Part shown: in pieces, positions 33,340-42,276 of the stretch
Layout: every line of letters begins with the position of its first letter
How positions within the stretch are numbered: the first letter of the stretch is position 1
DNA from: Pannonibacter anstelovis
GTDB lineage: Bacteria > Pseudomonadota > Alphaproteobacteria > Rhizobiales > Stappiaceae
Assembly (NCBI RefSeq): GCF_036881715.1
Contig: NZ_JBAKBF010000005.1
Coordinates: 186,001-250,000 of the forward strand
DNA: 64,000 bases
Direction of reading: 5' to 3'
Notes under the pieces: generated by a model
The model's database searches: none
What the model was told of the DNA's origin: nothing
The model's input: the letters and a program-made list of their open reading frames with translations, nothing else
Position numbers and translations under genes: made by a program

Positions 33340-34440
33340 ATGACTGATGCAAAGCTTTTCTCACCCGTTCAGGCTGGCAGCATGAAGCTGGCGAACCGCA
33401 TTGCCATGGCGCCGCTGACCCGCAACCGCGCCCGCGCCGAAGACGACACGCCCTATGACATTCACGTGGAGTATTACGCCCAGCGTGCCAGCGCCGGCCT
33501 GATCATCACCGAAGCCTCGCAGATCAGCCCGCAGGGCAAGGGCTATGCCTGGACGCCGGGAATCTATTCGGATGCGCAGGTGGAAGGCTGGAAGAAGGTG
33601 ACGGATGCCGTGCATGCCAAGGGCGGCAAGATCGTGATCCAGCTCTGGCATGTGGGCCGCATTTCGCACAACGTTCTGCAGCCGGGTGGCGCCGCGCCGG
33701 TTGCCCCGTCCGCCATTGCCGCCCAGTCCAAGGTCTATGACGGCAACGGCTTTGTCGACACGCCGCAGCCCCGCGCGCTGGAGACCTCCGAGATTGCCGG
33801 TATCGTTGCCGACTATGTGAAGGCTTCCCGCAACGCGATTGCTGCTGGGTTCGACGGCGTCGAGATCCACGCGGCCAACGGCTATCTCATCGACCAGTTC
33901 CTGCGCACCGGCTCCAACACCCGCACGGACGCCTATGGCGGCAGCCTGGAAAACCGCACCCGTTTCCTTAAGGAAGTCATGGACGCGGTGGTGGATGCCA
34001 TCGGCGCGGACCGGGTGGGTGTGCGCCTCAGCCCCTTCTCCAATGCCAATGATATTCATGATGACAACCCGGTCGAGACTTTCTCCCGCGCTGTGGACAT
34101 TCTCAACGGCTACGGCCTTGCCTACCTGCACATGGTGGAAGGCCAGACCGGCGGCACGCGCGAGCTGAAGCCGGGTGAGGATATCGGCGCCCTGCGCGCC
34201 CGGTTCAACGGCATCTACATCGCCAACAACGGCTATGACCGGGCGAGCGCCATCGAGGCGGTTGAAAGCGGCCGTGCGGACATGGTCGCCTTCGGCCGTC
34301 CCTTCATTGCCAACCCGGATCTGGTGGAGCGCCTGCGCCGTGACGCCCCGCTCAACGAGCTGGACCGCGACACCCTCTATGGCGGCGGCGCCAAGGGCTA
34401 CACGGACTATCCGGCCCTTGAGGGCAGCGCTGCCGCCTGA
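33340..34440 (+). CDS. Old yellow enzyme family alkene reductase (NemA-like)
   Basis: 366 residues, an FMN TIM-barrel. N-terminal F-S-P-V-Q-A-G and M-A-P-L-T-R-N-R, substrate-binding His and Asn in V-E-I-H-A-A-N-G-Y-L-I-D-Q-F, and the phosphate site V-A-F-G-R-P-F-I-A-N-P. Such enzymes use NADPH to reduce activated alkenes, N-ethylmaleimide and nitro-esters. It follows the TetR gene by 95 bases with an operator between. A short hairpin begins at its stop codon (34438-34456), a weak terminator candidate. Confidence 0.92.
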   Translation: MTDAKLFSPVQAGSMKLANRIAMAPLTRNRARAEDDTPYDIHVEYYAQRASAGLIITEASQISPQGKGYAWTPGIYSDAQVEGWKKVTDAVHAKGGKIVIQLWHVGRISHNVLQPGGAAPVAPSAIAAQSKVYDGNGFVDTPQPRALETSEIAGIVADYVKASRNAIAAGFDGVEIHAANGYLIDQFLRTGSNTRTDAYGGSLENRTRFLKEVMDAVVDAIGADRVGVRLSPFSNANDIHDDNPVETFSRAVDILNGYGLAYLHMVEGQTGGTRELKPGEDIGALRARFNGIYIANNGYDRASAIEAVESGRADMVAFGRPFIANPDLVERLRRDAPLNELDRDTLYGGGAKGYTDYPALEGSAAA

Positions 34441-34647
34441 AGCCTGAGGGGCTTCAACAACATCAAAATGGCGTGAAATTGCGCTCCGGGCGGTTCTGCA
34501 GCAAGGAACCGTACCGGAGCGTACTCTTTTTGGGCTTTCCGCCCTTTCGCTCTCCCGAAAAAACTGCCAAACCCTACATTTGAAGCACGCAGCAAGCGTG
34601 AGGCGGACAAAGAGGCCGCCAGCAGGATAACCCCAGGGAGTTTCCAG

Positions 34648-36510
34648 ATGCCCGCCTATCGTTCCAGAACCTCTACCCATGGCCGCAACATGGCCGGCGC
34701 ACGCGGCCTGTGGCGCGCCACGGGCATGAAGGACGGCGATTTCGGCAAGCCGATCATCGCCATTGCCAACTCCTTCACCCAGTTCGTTCCGGGCCATGTG
34801 CACCTGAAGGACCTTGGCCAGCTTGTCGCCCGCGAAGTCGAGAAGGCTGGCGGTGTCGCCAAGGAATTCAATACCATCGCAGTGGATGACGGCATCGCCA
34901 TGGGCCACGACGGCATGCTCTATTCGCTGCCCTCGCGCGAGATCATCGCCGATGCGGTCGAGTATATGGTCAATGCCCATTGCGCCGATGCGCTGGTCTG
35001 CATTTCCAACTGCGACAAGATCACGCCTGGCATGCTGATGGCCGCCATGCGCCTCAACATCCCGGTGGTCTTCGTCTCCGGCGGCCCGATGGAAGCGGGC
35101 AAGGCGGTGCTGGCTGACGGCACCACCAAGGCTCTGGATCTGGTGGATGCCATGGTGGCAGCTGCCGATGACCGCGTGTCCGAAGAGGACGTGAAGGTGA
35201 TCGAGCGCTCCGCATGCCCCACCTGCGGTTCCTGCTCGGGCATGTTCACCGCCAATTCGATGAACTGCCTCACCGAAGCGCTGGGCCTTGCCCTGCCGGG
35301 CAATGGCTCGACGCTGGCCACCCACGCCGACCGCAAGCGCCTGTTCGTGGAAGCCGGCCACCTGATCGTTGATCTTGCCCGCCGCTACTACGAGCAGGAC
35401 GACGAAAGCGTGCTGCCGCGCAGCATCGCCTCGTTCAAGGCCTTTGAAAACGCTATGACGCTGGACATCGCCATGGGCGGGTCCACCAACACGGTGCTGC
35501 ACCTGCTGGCCGCCGCCTATGAGGGCGAGGTGAACTTCACCATGGCCGATATCGACCGCCTGTCGCGCCGCGTGCCGGTGCTCTGCAAGGTCGCGCCTTC
35601 CGTGCCGGATGTGCACATGGAAGACGTGCACCGCGCCGGCGGCATCATGGGCATCCTGGGTGAGCTGGACCGCGCAGGCCTCATCGACACCTCGCTGCCG
35701 GTCGTTCATGCTGCCAGCATGAAGGATGCCCTCGACCGCTGGGACGTGGTGCGCACCACAAGCGAAGCCGTGCACACTTTCTACTCCGCAGCGCCTGGCG
35801 GCGTGCCGACGCAGGAAGCCTTCTCCCAGTCGCGCCGCTATGAGCAAGGCGTTGATACCGACCGCAAGACTGGCGTCATCCGCTCGGCCGAACACGCCTT
35901 CTCCAAGGATGGCGGCCTTGCCGTGCTCTTCGGCAACATCGCGCTGGATGGCTGCATCGTGAAGACGGCGGGCGTGGACGAGAGCATCCTGAAGTTCTCC
36001 GGCCCGGCTTATATCTGCGAAAGCCAGGATCAGGCGGTGAGCGACATTCTCACCGGCAAGGTCAAGGCAGGCGATGTGGTGGTCATCCGCTACGAAGGCC
36101 CGAAGGGTGGCCCCGGTATGCAGGAAATGCTCTATCCGACGAGCTACCTGAAGTCCAAGGGCCTCGGCAAGGCCTGCGCGCTCATCACCGATGGCCGCTT
36201 CTCCGGCGGCACCTCGGGCCTGTCCATCGGCCACGCTTCCCCGGAAGCGGCGGAGGGCGGCGCGATCGGTCTGGTGGAGCATGGCGATCCGATCGTCATC
36301 GACATCCCGAACCGTATCATCCGCGTGGATGTGAGCGACGAAGTGCTGGCTGAGCGCCGCGCCAAGATGGAAGCTAAGGGCGCTGATGCCTGGAAGCCGG
36401 AAAAGCCGCGCACCCGCAAGGTCTCGGCAGCCCTCAAGGCCTATGCCGCCCTCACCACCTCCGCCGCCCGCGGCGCCGTGCGTGATGTGGATCAGCTGAC
36501 CCGCAAGTGA
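34648..36510 (+). CDS. ilvD: Dihydroxy-acid dehydratase
   Basis: 620 residues, the long E. coli-type IlvD. The iron-sulfur cysteines are in S-N-C-D-K-I-T-P-G and A-C-P-T-C-G-S-C-S-G-M-F; the active-site region is M-G-H-D-G-M-L-Y-S-L-P-S-R-E. It dehydrates 2,3-dihydroxy-isovalerate and -methylvalerate for valine and isoleucine synthesis. CAGGGAG precedes the ATG. The upstream gap 34441-34647 shows no leader peptide rich in branched-chain residues that I could recognise. Followed by a strong terminator. Confidence 0.97.
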   Translation: MPAYRSRTSTHGRNMAGARGLWRATGMKDGDFGKPIIAIANSFTQFVPGHVHLKDLGQLVAREVEKAGGVAKEFNTIAVDDGIAMGHDGMLYSLPSREIIADAVEYMVNAHCADALVCISNCDKITPGMLMAAMRLNIPVVFVSGGPMEAGKAVLADGTTKALDLVDAMVAAADDRVSEEDVKVIERSACPTCGSCSGMFTANSMNCLTEALGLALPGNGSTLATHADRKRLFVEAGHLIVDLARRYYEQDDESVLPRSIASFKAFENAMTLDIAMGGSTNTVLHLLAAAYEGEVNFTMADIDRLSRRVPVLCKVAPSVPDVHMEDVHRAGGIMGILGELDRAGLIDTSLPVVHAASMKDALDRWDVVRTTSEAVHTFYSAAPGGVPTQEAFSQSRRYEQGVDTDRKTGVIRSAEHAFSKDGGLAVLFGNIALDGCIVKTAGVDESILKFSGPAYICESQDQAVSDILTGKVKAGDVVVIRYEGPKGGPGMQEMLYPTSYLKSKGLGKACALITDGRFSGGTSGLSIGHASPEAAEGGAIGLVEHGDPIVIDIPNRIIRVDVSDEVLAERRAKMEAKGADAWKPEKPRTRKVSAALKAYAALTTSAARGAVRDVDQLTRK

Positions 36511-36531
36511 GCAGCGAACGATACGAATGAC

Positions 36532-36566
36532 AAAGCCGCCGGTGTCTTGCCGGCGGCTTTTGTATT
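36532..36566 (+). terminator. Intrinsic terminator of ilvD
   Basis: Perfect 11-bp arms (AAAGCCGCCGG at 36532-36542 and its inverse at 36550-36560) with a 7-nt loop and a T-rich tail, 21 bases after the stop. Confidence 0.85.
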
Positions 36567-36605
36567 TTCCTGCCTTGATGCGGTTTCGCACGCACAGACG
36601 ATTGC

Positions 36606-36794
36606 TTAGTTACGGCGGCTGCGTGCCTCGCGCTCCCGTGTCTTGCGACCATAGAGCCAATCGCCAAAAACGGCGAGGCTCACGGTCACAAGCATGCCGA
36701 ACAACAGGCTCCAGCCGAAAATGTAGGAAATGACGACACCGCCGACGAAGCCGGCGATCATGCTCATCAATTCAATAAGCGAGTTGCGTTGCAT
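36606..36794 (-). CDS. Small membrane protein of unknown function
   Basis: 62 residues from the ATG at 36794. Two hydrophobic stretches (M-S-M-I-A-G-F-V-G-G-V-V-I-S-Y-I-F-G-W and L-L-F-G-M-L-V-T-V-S-L-A-V-F-G-D) are followed by a basic tail rich in Arg, so the C-terminus should be cytoplasmic. An upstream extension to 36851 is basic and not membrane-like. No family is recognised. The 352 bases upstream (36795-37146) have no gene and are A/T-rich, with possible RNA structure at 37037-37089. Confidence 0.55.
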   Translation of the reverse strand: MQRNSLIELMSMIAGFVGGVVISYIFGWSLLFGMLVTVSLAVFGDWLYGRKTREREARSRRN

Positions 36795-37036
36795 GGGGGG
36801 CTTCCGCCGTTTCCTGCAGGGCTTGTAAGCAGCTGTTTCTCTGATGCGCAACTTTCGTATGTCAGAGAGCCCTGTCTTGTCACGTAAAAATCTTGAATTG
36901 AAAGAAAAATGCAGATGTTTTGAACTGCATTACTGAGTCTGATAAAATTTAAAATCATCCATTGAGAAATTAGCTTCGTCTCATGAGAACTTTGTTTCTT
37001 TGGTTCGAAACTTTATAGGAAAAAAGACGCGCTCAG

Positions 37037-37089
37037 GTTGAGTATGTGGTGTGAAGACGCGGCCTCTGCCGAAGCAGGTCCGACTCAAC
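37037..37089. repeat. Inverted repeat enclosing a nested stem, in a 352-base gene-free gap
   Basis: GTTGAGT (37037-37043) and ACTCAAC (37083-37089) are exact inverses, and an inner CTGC-CGAA-GCAG hairpin lies between. The gap also holds AATGCAG/CTGCATT arms around 36910-36930. This could be a structured leader or small RNA, but no promoter or terminator clearly belongs to it. Confidence 0.3.
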
Positions 37090-37146
37090 GCTGTCTGGAT
37101 TTGAGGTGACCTATTCCGTTACGTAATATCTTCTGCGCTGCGCCCG

Positions 37147-38226
37147 TCAGCTTGCAGCCCCTGCGCGCAGCACCATGCCGAACAGATCCCGCGGATCATC
37201 CGGATCAGCCAGCAGGTCCAGCATCTCGCAATAGGGCAGATCCTTCAAAAGCCCGCGCAGGTAGCGCAGGGCCGAGAAGTCCTCCACCGCAAAGCCGACT
37301 GAATCGAACAGCGTCGTTTCCAGCGCCGACCGGCGGCCCGGCGCGTCTCCGGCAATCACCTGCCACAGTTCCGTGACCGGGTGATCTGCCTCAAGCTGCT
37401 GAATCTCGCCCTCGATGCGGGTCTGGGGCGTGTATTCGACAAAGATGGACGAGCGCAGCAGGATATCCCGGTGCAGCTCCGTCTTGCCGGGGCAGTCGCC
37501 GCCCACCGCGTTGATGTGCTGGCCGCTGGCAACCATGTTGTCGGTGAGGATCGTGGCCCGCTGCTTGTCCGCGGTCACCGTGGTGATGATGGCAACGCCT
37601 TCAACCGCTTCTTCGGCGCTGGCGCAGACTGTGATGTCAAAGCCGAAGCCTGCGAGATTGCGGGCGCAGCGGCGGCTGGCCGCCGGGTCGATATCATAGA
37701 GCCGCAAGCTGTTCACACCCAGAAGCTTGCGGAATGCCAGCGCCTGGAACTCCGATTGCGCGCCATTGCCGATGACCGCCATGGACCGGGCATCTGCCGG
37801 GGCCAGATACCTTGCCGCCAGCGCCGACATGGCGGCGGTGCGCAGGGCGGTGAGGATCGTCATCTCCGACAGAAGCACCGGATAGCCCGTCTCCACCTCT
37901 GCGAGCACGCCAAAAGCGGTCACGGTCTGGCGGCCGGTGCGGGTGTTCTTCGGGTGGCCGTTCACATATTTGAAGCCATAGGCAACGCCATCCGACGCAG
38001 GCATCAGCTCGATGACGCCTTCGCGGGAGTGGGAGGCGACACGCGGTGTCTTGTCGAACAGGGGCCAGCGGCGGAAATCCTCCTCGATCACCTGCGCCAG
38101 CCCCTCGATAAAGGCCTCGATGCCCACCGCATTCAGAATGCGCATCATGTTGCCGACGCTGACGAAGGGCACCAGAGCGAGCGGCGAGGGGGCTTCCTGT
38201 GACGCATGGCTGGTGGTGGTGGTCAT
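37147..38226 (-). CDS. Ornithine cyclodeaminase
   Basis: 359 residues of the ornithine cyclodeaminase/mu-crystallin family: K-Y-V-N-G-H-P-K-N-T near residue 90, T-A-L-R-T-A-A-M-S-A, the NAD-binding V-I-G-N-G-A-Q-S-E-F and V-G-G-D-C-P-G-K-T-E-L. The length and N-terminus fit true ornithine cyclodeaminases that convert ornithine to proline and ammonia. It follows the arginase gene by 14 bases on the same strand, so together they form an arginine to ornithine to proline route. Confidence 0.93.
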   Translation of the reverse strand: MTTTTSHASQEAPSPLALVPFVSVGNMMRILNAVGIEAFIEGLAQVIEEDFRRWPLFDKTPRVASHSREGVIELMPASDGVAYGFKYVNGHPKNTRTGRQTVTAFGVLAEVETGYPVLLSEMTILTALRTAAMSALAARYLAPADARSMAVIGNGAQSEFQALAFRKLLGVNSLRLYDIDPAASRRCARNLAGFGFDITVCASAEEAVEGVAIITTVTADKQRATILTDNMVASGQHINAVGGDCPGKTELHRDILLRSSIFVEYTPQTRIEGEIQQLEADHPVTELWQVIAGDAPGRRSALETTLFDSVGFAVEDFSALRYLRGLLKDLPYCEMLDLLADPDDPRDLFGMVLRAGAAS

Positions 38227-38240
38227 CTTCTGGCTCCGGG

Positions 38241-39170
38241 TTAATAGCTGCGGGTGGGGCGGTCCATGACCCGCCGTCCGAAGAGGCTCGCGGTCAGGTC
38301 GACCATCAGGCGGGCGGTGCGGCCCCGGTCGTCGAGAAAGGGATTCAGCTCCACCAGATCCAGCGAGGTGACGAGGCCGCTGTCATGCAGCATCTCCATC
38401 ACCAGATGTGCCTCGCGGAAGGTGACGCCCCCCGGCACGGTGGTGCCGACCGCCGGGGCGATGTCTGGATCAATGAAGTCCACATCAAGGCTCACATGCA
38501 GGAAGCCGTTGGCGCGGGCGCAGCGCTCCAGAAACGGCTCCAGCAGGCGGGCGATGCCGTTCTCGTCAATGGCGCGCATGTCATGGGCGGTAATGCCCAG
38601 CTCCCGGATCAGCGCCCGCTCGGGCGGATCGACCGAGCGCAGGCCAAGAAGGCAGAGGTTGCCCGGTGATACGGGGGTGTCCAGCTTCTCCCCCAGGAGC
38701 ACGTCAAACCCCGGCAGGCCGCAGGCAAAGGCAACCGGCGTGCCGTGCAGATTGCCGCTGACCGTGCTCTCGAAGGTGTTGATGTCGGAATGGGCATCAA
38801 GCCACAGCACGAATTGCGGCCGCCCGGCGCCCGCCGCATGGGCAGCGTGCCCAGCCAGTGTGCCAAGGGCGAGCGCATGGTCGCCGCCCATGTAGATGGG
38901 CATCTGCGGCCCTGCAGCCAGCGCCCGGGCCTTTCGGTAAAGCGCCCGCGTCCAGCCGGCAACGGCGCGCAGGTTCTTCAGCTTCGGGTCCGCGTCCGGC
39001 ACATCCAGCGCCTGATCCGGCACAACGTCGCCGTGATCCTCGACGGCAAGACCGAGCGCTTCCAGTTCTTCCTGAAGTCCCGCAGTGCGGTATGCCGCCG
39101 GTCCCATCAGGCAGCCCCTGCGGCCTGCGCCTGCCTCCACCGGTGCTCCCACAAGCGCAATCTGCGTCAT
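38241..39170 (-). CDS. rocF: Arginase
   Basis: 309 residues of the ureohydrolase family. Metal-binding motifs M-G-G-D-H-A-L-A-L-G, L-D-A-H-S-D-I-N-T and S-L-D-V-D-F-I-D-P are complete. It hydrolyses arginine to ornithine and urea using two manganese ions. It is first in a two-gene operon with ornithine cyclodeaminase and divergent from an Lrp-type regulator gene, probably the rhizobial-style ArcR/Lrp control of arginine catabolism. Confidence 0.94.
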   Translation of the reverse strand: MTQIALVGAPVEAGAGRRGCLMGPAAYRTAGLQEELEALGLAVEDHGDVVPDQALDVPDADPKLKNLRAVAGWTRALYRKARALAAGPQMPIYMGGDHALALGTLAGHAAHAAGAGRPQFVLWLDAHSDINTFESTVSGNLHGTPVAFACGLPGFDVLLGEKLDTPVSPGNLCLLGLRSVDPPERALIRELGITAHDMRAIDENGIARLLEPFLERCARANGFLHVSLDVDFIDPDIAPAVGTTVPGGVTFREAHLVMEMLHDSGLVTSLDLVELNPFLDDRGRTARLMVDLTASLFGRRVMDRPTRSY

Positions 39171-39204
39171 CCCTCGGCTCCTTCGATGCGTATCTGCGTC
39201 TCTT

Positions 39205-39257
39205 CCAGAGTGAAGGCATCAGATGGCAGTCTGAAGACGGAAAATTGATCACTCTGG
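39205..39257. promoter_or_regulatory. Spaced inverted repeat between arginase and the Lrp-type gene
   Basis: CCAGAGTG (39205-39212) and its inverse CACTCTGG (39250-39257) have centres 45 bases apart, about four helical turns. Lrp-family octamers often bind such phased sites. The assignment is tentative. Confidence 0.35.
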
Positions 39258-39311
39258 GCAGCGGGCTATGCAAAGTGATAAGGAAGACTTTCCAAACTGG
39301 AAGGATGCCGC

Positions 39312-39746
39312 ATGCTGGACGATACGGATCTTGCGTTGATTGCCGCGCTCAGGGCAGATGGCCGCCGCTCGATCTCGGATCTGGCGGTTGATCTGAAGCT
39401 TTCGCGGGCCACAGTGCGGTCGCGTCTGTCGCGGCTGGTGGAAAGCGGCGAGATTCAGGGCTTCACAGCCGTTCTGCGCAATGAGGGGCAAGACCTGCCG
39501 ATCCGCGCCATGATGATGCTGGCCATCGAGGGCAAGCGGGCCGATGCGGTGATCCGCCGCCTCAGCGGCATGCCGGAAGCCCGGTCGATCCACACCACCA
39601 ATGGCCGCTGGGATCTGGTGATCGAGCTCGCCACCCCGGATCTCGCCTCCTTCGACGCGGCCCTCCACCGCATCCGCCTCATCGAAGGCGTCTCGGCCAC
39701 CGAAACCAGCCTGATGCTGTCAGCGGTGAAGACCTGGCGGCGGTGA
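39312..39746 (+). CDS. Lrp/AsnC-family transcriptional regulator
   Basis: 144 residues. N-terminal helix-turn-helix L-R-A-D-G-R-R-S-I-S-D-L-A-V-D-L-K-L-S-R-A-T-V-R-S-R-L; C-terminal RAM ligand-binding domain with I-H-T-T-N-G-R-W-D-L-V-I-E-L. The divergent position beside arginase and ornithine cyclodeaminase suggests it senses arginine or ornithine and activates that operon. GGAAGG lies before the ATG. Confidence 0.9.
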   Translation: MLDDTDLALIAALRADGRRSISDLAVDLKLSRATVRSRLSRLVESGEIQGFTAVLRNEGQDLPIRAMMMLAIEGKRADAVIRRLSGMPEARSIHTTNGRWDLVIELATPDLASFDAALHRIRLIEGVSATETSLMLSAVKTWRR

Positions 39747-39763
39747 GAACGGCCGGAATGCAA

Positions 39764-39799
39764 GAAGGCCCGGCAGGGCGGTGCCAGCCGGGCCTTCTG
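39764..39799. terminator. Bidirectional terminator between the Lrp-type gene and trpE(G)
   Basis: Perfect 12-bp arms (AGAAGGCCCGGC at 39764-39775 and its inverse at 39788-39799), loop of 12, with short T-tracts on both sides, between convergent stops at 39746 and 39817. Confidence 0.8.
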
Positions 39800-39816
39800 T
39801 CTGTTGCTGTGAAGTC

Positions 39817-41985
39817 TTATGCCCGCCGCGTTTTTACCAGACGGGTCACGACGTTTTCGATGATGCGGTGGCCCGCGTCCTGATCAAGGGACATGATGCT
39901 TTCCGGGTGGAACTGGACGGCAGCAATCGGCTCGCTGGTGTGCTCGATGGCCATGATCACCCCGTCTTCCGTCTCCGCCGTGATGCGGAAGTCTGCGGGC
40001 AGCTTGTCCTTCTTCGCAAACAGCGAGTGGTACCGGCCGACCGTGACCGGCGAGCTCAAGCCTTCGAACAGCACCGAATTGCCGGTGAGGGTTATGGGGG
40101 AGGGCTTGCCGTGCATTGGCACGTCGAGCTGGCCGAGTTCGCCGCCCAGCCCTTCGGCCAGAGCCTGCAGCCCGAGGCAGACGCCGAACAGCGGCAGGCC
40201 CCGCGCGCGGGCGCGGCCGATGGTGGCTGCGCAGTCGAAGTCCTTCGGGCTGCCGGGGCCGGGGGAGAGCACCACCAGGTCCGGGTTCACGTCATGGAAC
40301 ACATGGTCGGCAACCGGCGTGCGGTAGGTGACCACATCGGCGCCGGTCTGGCGGAAGTAGTTGGCCAGCGTGTGGACGAAGCTGTCCTCGTGGTCCACCA
40401 GCAGGATCTTGAGGCCCGTACCGGGCTTCTTCTCGCGCACGGTTTCCGTTGCCTTCACGGCCAGCCCCGCCTCGCGCACAGCAGCACGCATGGCTTCGGC
40501 CTTCAGTTCGGTCTCGGCCTCTTCGTCTTCCGGGATGCTGTCATAGAGCAGCGTGGCACCGGCACGGATCTGGGCAACGCCATCCTTGATGCGAACGGTG
40601 CGCAGGGTCAGCCCTGTGTTCATGTCGCCGTTGAACAGCACGGCGCCGATGGCGCCGCCATACCAGGCGCGGGAGCTTTTCTCGTTGTTCTCGATGAATT
40701 CCATCGCCCAGCGCTTCGGTGCGCCGGTCACGGTGACGGCCCAGGCATGGGAAAGGAAGGCGTCGAGCGCGTCCATGTCCTCGCGCAGGATGCCCTCGAT
40801 ATGGTCCACCGTGTGGATCAGGCGGGAATACATCTCGATCTGGCGGCGGCCGATGACCTTGACCGAACCGGGCACGCAGACGCGGCTCTTGTCGTTGCGG
40901 TCCACATCCGAGCACATGGTCAGTTCTGCCTCGTCCTTGGCGGAGTTCAGCAGCTTGCGGATCTGGGCCTCGTCCTCGATGGCATTCTTGCCGCGGCGGA
41001 TGGTGCCGGAGATGGGGCAGGTTTCCACCCGCCGCCCACCGGTGACGCGCACATACATCTCCGGCGAGGCGCCGACGAGATATTCCGCATTTCCGAGGTT
41101 GATGAAGAAGGAATAGGGTGAGGGGTTGATCTGCTGCAGCCGGCGGGAGACGGCAGAGGGCGGATTGGCGCAGGGCTCGTAGAAGGTCTGGCCCGGCACG
41201 GTCTCGAACAGGTCGCCCCGGCGGAAATACTCCTTGGCCCGGTCCACGATCTTTGCGTACTCGCCCGGTTCATGGTCACCCCGGCCCGGATCTTCATTGG
41301 CCGGGTGATAGGCCTGCTTCTCCCCGTCACGCGGCAGGCCATGGGTGCGCTTGCCATCCACCTCGAAGTCATATTCCAGCACATAGGCGCGGCGGCCATG
41401 GTGATCGACGATGAGGATTTCATCGGGCAGGAACAGTACCAGATCGCGCTGGTCTGCCGGGCGCTTCAGCTTCAGTTCGATCGGCTCGAACTGGAAGGCC
41501 AGGTCATAGCCGAAGGCCCCGTAAAGGCCGAGCTGATCGTCATCGCAGGCGAACAGCTCCTTGATGGCGCGCACCACGGAGAAGGTGGAGGCCTGACGCG
41601 AGCGGTCTTCCTCGCGGAAGGGGGCGGCGGGCTTGCGCACCGTCAGCGTCATGCGGCCCTCACTGGCGGCGAAGTCCTCTACGTCCGGATGGGTGGCCAG
41701 AACGCGGGCAACGGCGGGCAGCAGCACAAGCCCGCGTGCGTTGAGAGCGCGGATCTCGACGTTGCGCCCTGCCGATTCCAGCACGAGCGGCGGATTGACC
41801 AGTGCCATGTCCCAGCGGGTGTAGCGCCCCGGATACTCATAGGAGGAGGAGAGGACCGCGCCGCGCTCTGCATCCAGCCGGTCGATCCAGCGGGAGGTGC
41901 CTTCCGCATAATCGGCCGGGCGTGCGCCGCGTGTGACGGCAATGCCGCCCTTGGTCTTTAAAGTCTGCTCAGCCGGTACCGGCAT
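39817..41985 (-). CDS. trpE(G): Fused anthranilate synthase, components I and II
   Basis: About 722 residues. Residues 1-500 are the chorismate-utilising TrpE part, with S-S-S-Y-E-Y-P-G-R-Y-T-R-W (tryptophan feedback region) near residue 50 and P-I-S-G-T-I-R-R-G-K, D-V-D-R-N-D-K-S-R and T-G-A-P-K-R further on. From about 525 comes the TrpG glutaminase: nucleophile Cys in G-V-C-L-G-L-Q (about 604) and H-x-E in Q-F-H-P-E-S-I (about 690). The enzyme makes anthranilate from chorismate and glutamine. The fusion is typical of Rhizobiales. The start is the ATG at 41985 after CTGGAGG. It is controlled by an attenuator with a Trp-Trp-Trp leader peptide upstream. Confidence 0.95.
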   Translation of the reverse strand: MPVPAEQTLKTKGGIAVTRGARPADYAEGTSRWIDRLDAERGAVLSSSYEYPGRYTRWDMALVNPPLVLESAGRNVEIRALNARGLVLLPAVARVLATHPDVEDFAASEGRMTLTVRKPAAPFREEDRSRQASTFSVVRAIKELFACDDDQLGLYGAFGYDLAFQFEPIELKLKRPADQRDLVLFLPDEILIVDHHGRRAYVLEYDFEVDGKRTHGLPRDGEKQAYHPANEDPGRGDHEPGEYAKIVDRAKEYFRRGDLFETVPGQTFYEPCANPPSAVSRRLQQINPSPYSFFINLGNAEYLVGASPEMYVRVTGGRRVETCPISGTIRRGKNAIEDEAQIRKLLNSAKDEAELTMCSDVDRNDKSRVCVPGSVKVIGRRQIEMYSRLIHTVDHIEGILREDMDALDAFLSHAWAVTVTGAPKRWAMEFIENNEKSSRAWYGGAIGAVLFNGDMNTGLTLRTVRIKDGVAQIRAGATLLYDSIPEDEEAETELKAEAMRAAVREAGLAVKATETVREKKPGTGLKILLVDHEDSFVHTLANYFRQTGADVVTYRTPVADHVFHDVNPDLVVLSPGPGSPKDFDCAATIGRARARGLPLFGVCLGLQALAEGLGGELGQLDVPMHGKPSPITLTGNSVLFEGLSSPVTVGRYHSLFAKKDKLPADFRITAETEDGVIMAIEHTSEPIAAVQFHPESIMSLDQDAGHRIIENVVTRLVKTRRA

Positions 41986-42038
41986 TCGTCCATCCTCCAG
42001 TTCAGGTCCAGGCCTTCCCCAGCCAGACCCCAGACAGA

Positions 42039-42121
42039 CCAAAGGCCGCCTGCGGGTCTTGCCGCGGCGGCCTTTGGGTCAACTTCGATCACGTCAGAAC
42101 ATGAGAAATCGCAAGGCCGCC
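42039..42121 (-). promoter_or_regulatory. Transcription attenuator of trpE(G)
   Basis: On the mRNA three segments share complementary sequence: A, GGCGGCCTT just after the leader stop (42113-42121); B, CCAAAGGCCGCC (42066-42077); C, GGCGGCCTTTGG (42039-42050). B can pair with A (antiterminator) or, through 12 perfect pairs plus an inner GCGG/CCGC stem, with C (terminator). Ribosome stalling on the leader Trp codons would decide the outcome. The terminator tail is T-rich but not a pure T-run. Confidence 0.8.
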
Positions 42122-42123
42122 AA

Positions 42124-42171
42124 TCAAGCGTCCTGCCACCACCAGCCCATGCGGATCATCTGCGTGTTCAT
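42124..42171 (-). CDS. trpL: trp operon leader peptide
   Basis: A 15-residue open reading frame, M-N-T-Q-M-I-R-M-G-W-W-W-Q-D-A, with three consecutive tryptophan codons. It ends 2 bases before antiterminator segment A and 138 bases before the trpE(G) start. This matches the rhizobial trpL leader in size, Trp-Trp-Trp run and position. Stalling at the Trp codons under tryptophan shortage should allow read-through into trpE(G). Confidence 0.85.
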   Translation of the reverse strand: MNTQMIRMGWWWQDA

Positions 42172-42276
42172 GCCTGTTTGCCTAGCGCAGCCACAGGCAG
42201 CAGGCAACCGGTGAAACGGCCTAAAAACCGCCCCTGCGCCACTTGCCTTGCCCCTGTTGCAAAATAGACCAGTCGC

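Noticed and set aside
33361..36591. A very long minus-strand frame (over 1000 codons) opposite the old yellow enzyme and ilvD genes
   Set aside because: It is the antisense shadow of two well-recognised genes in GC-rich DNA; its translation has no domain and is rich in His and Arg as such shadows are.
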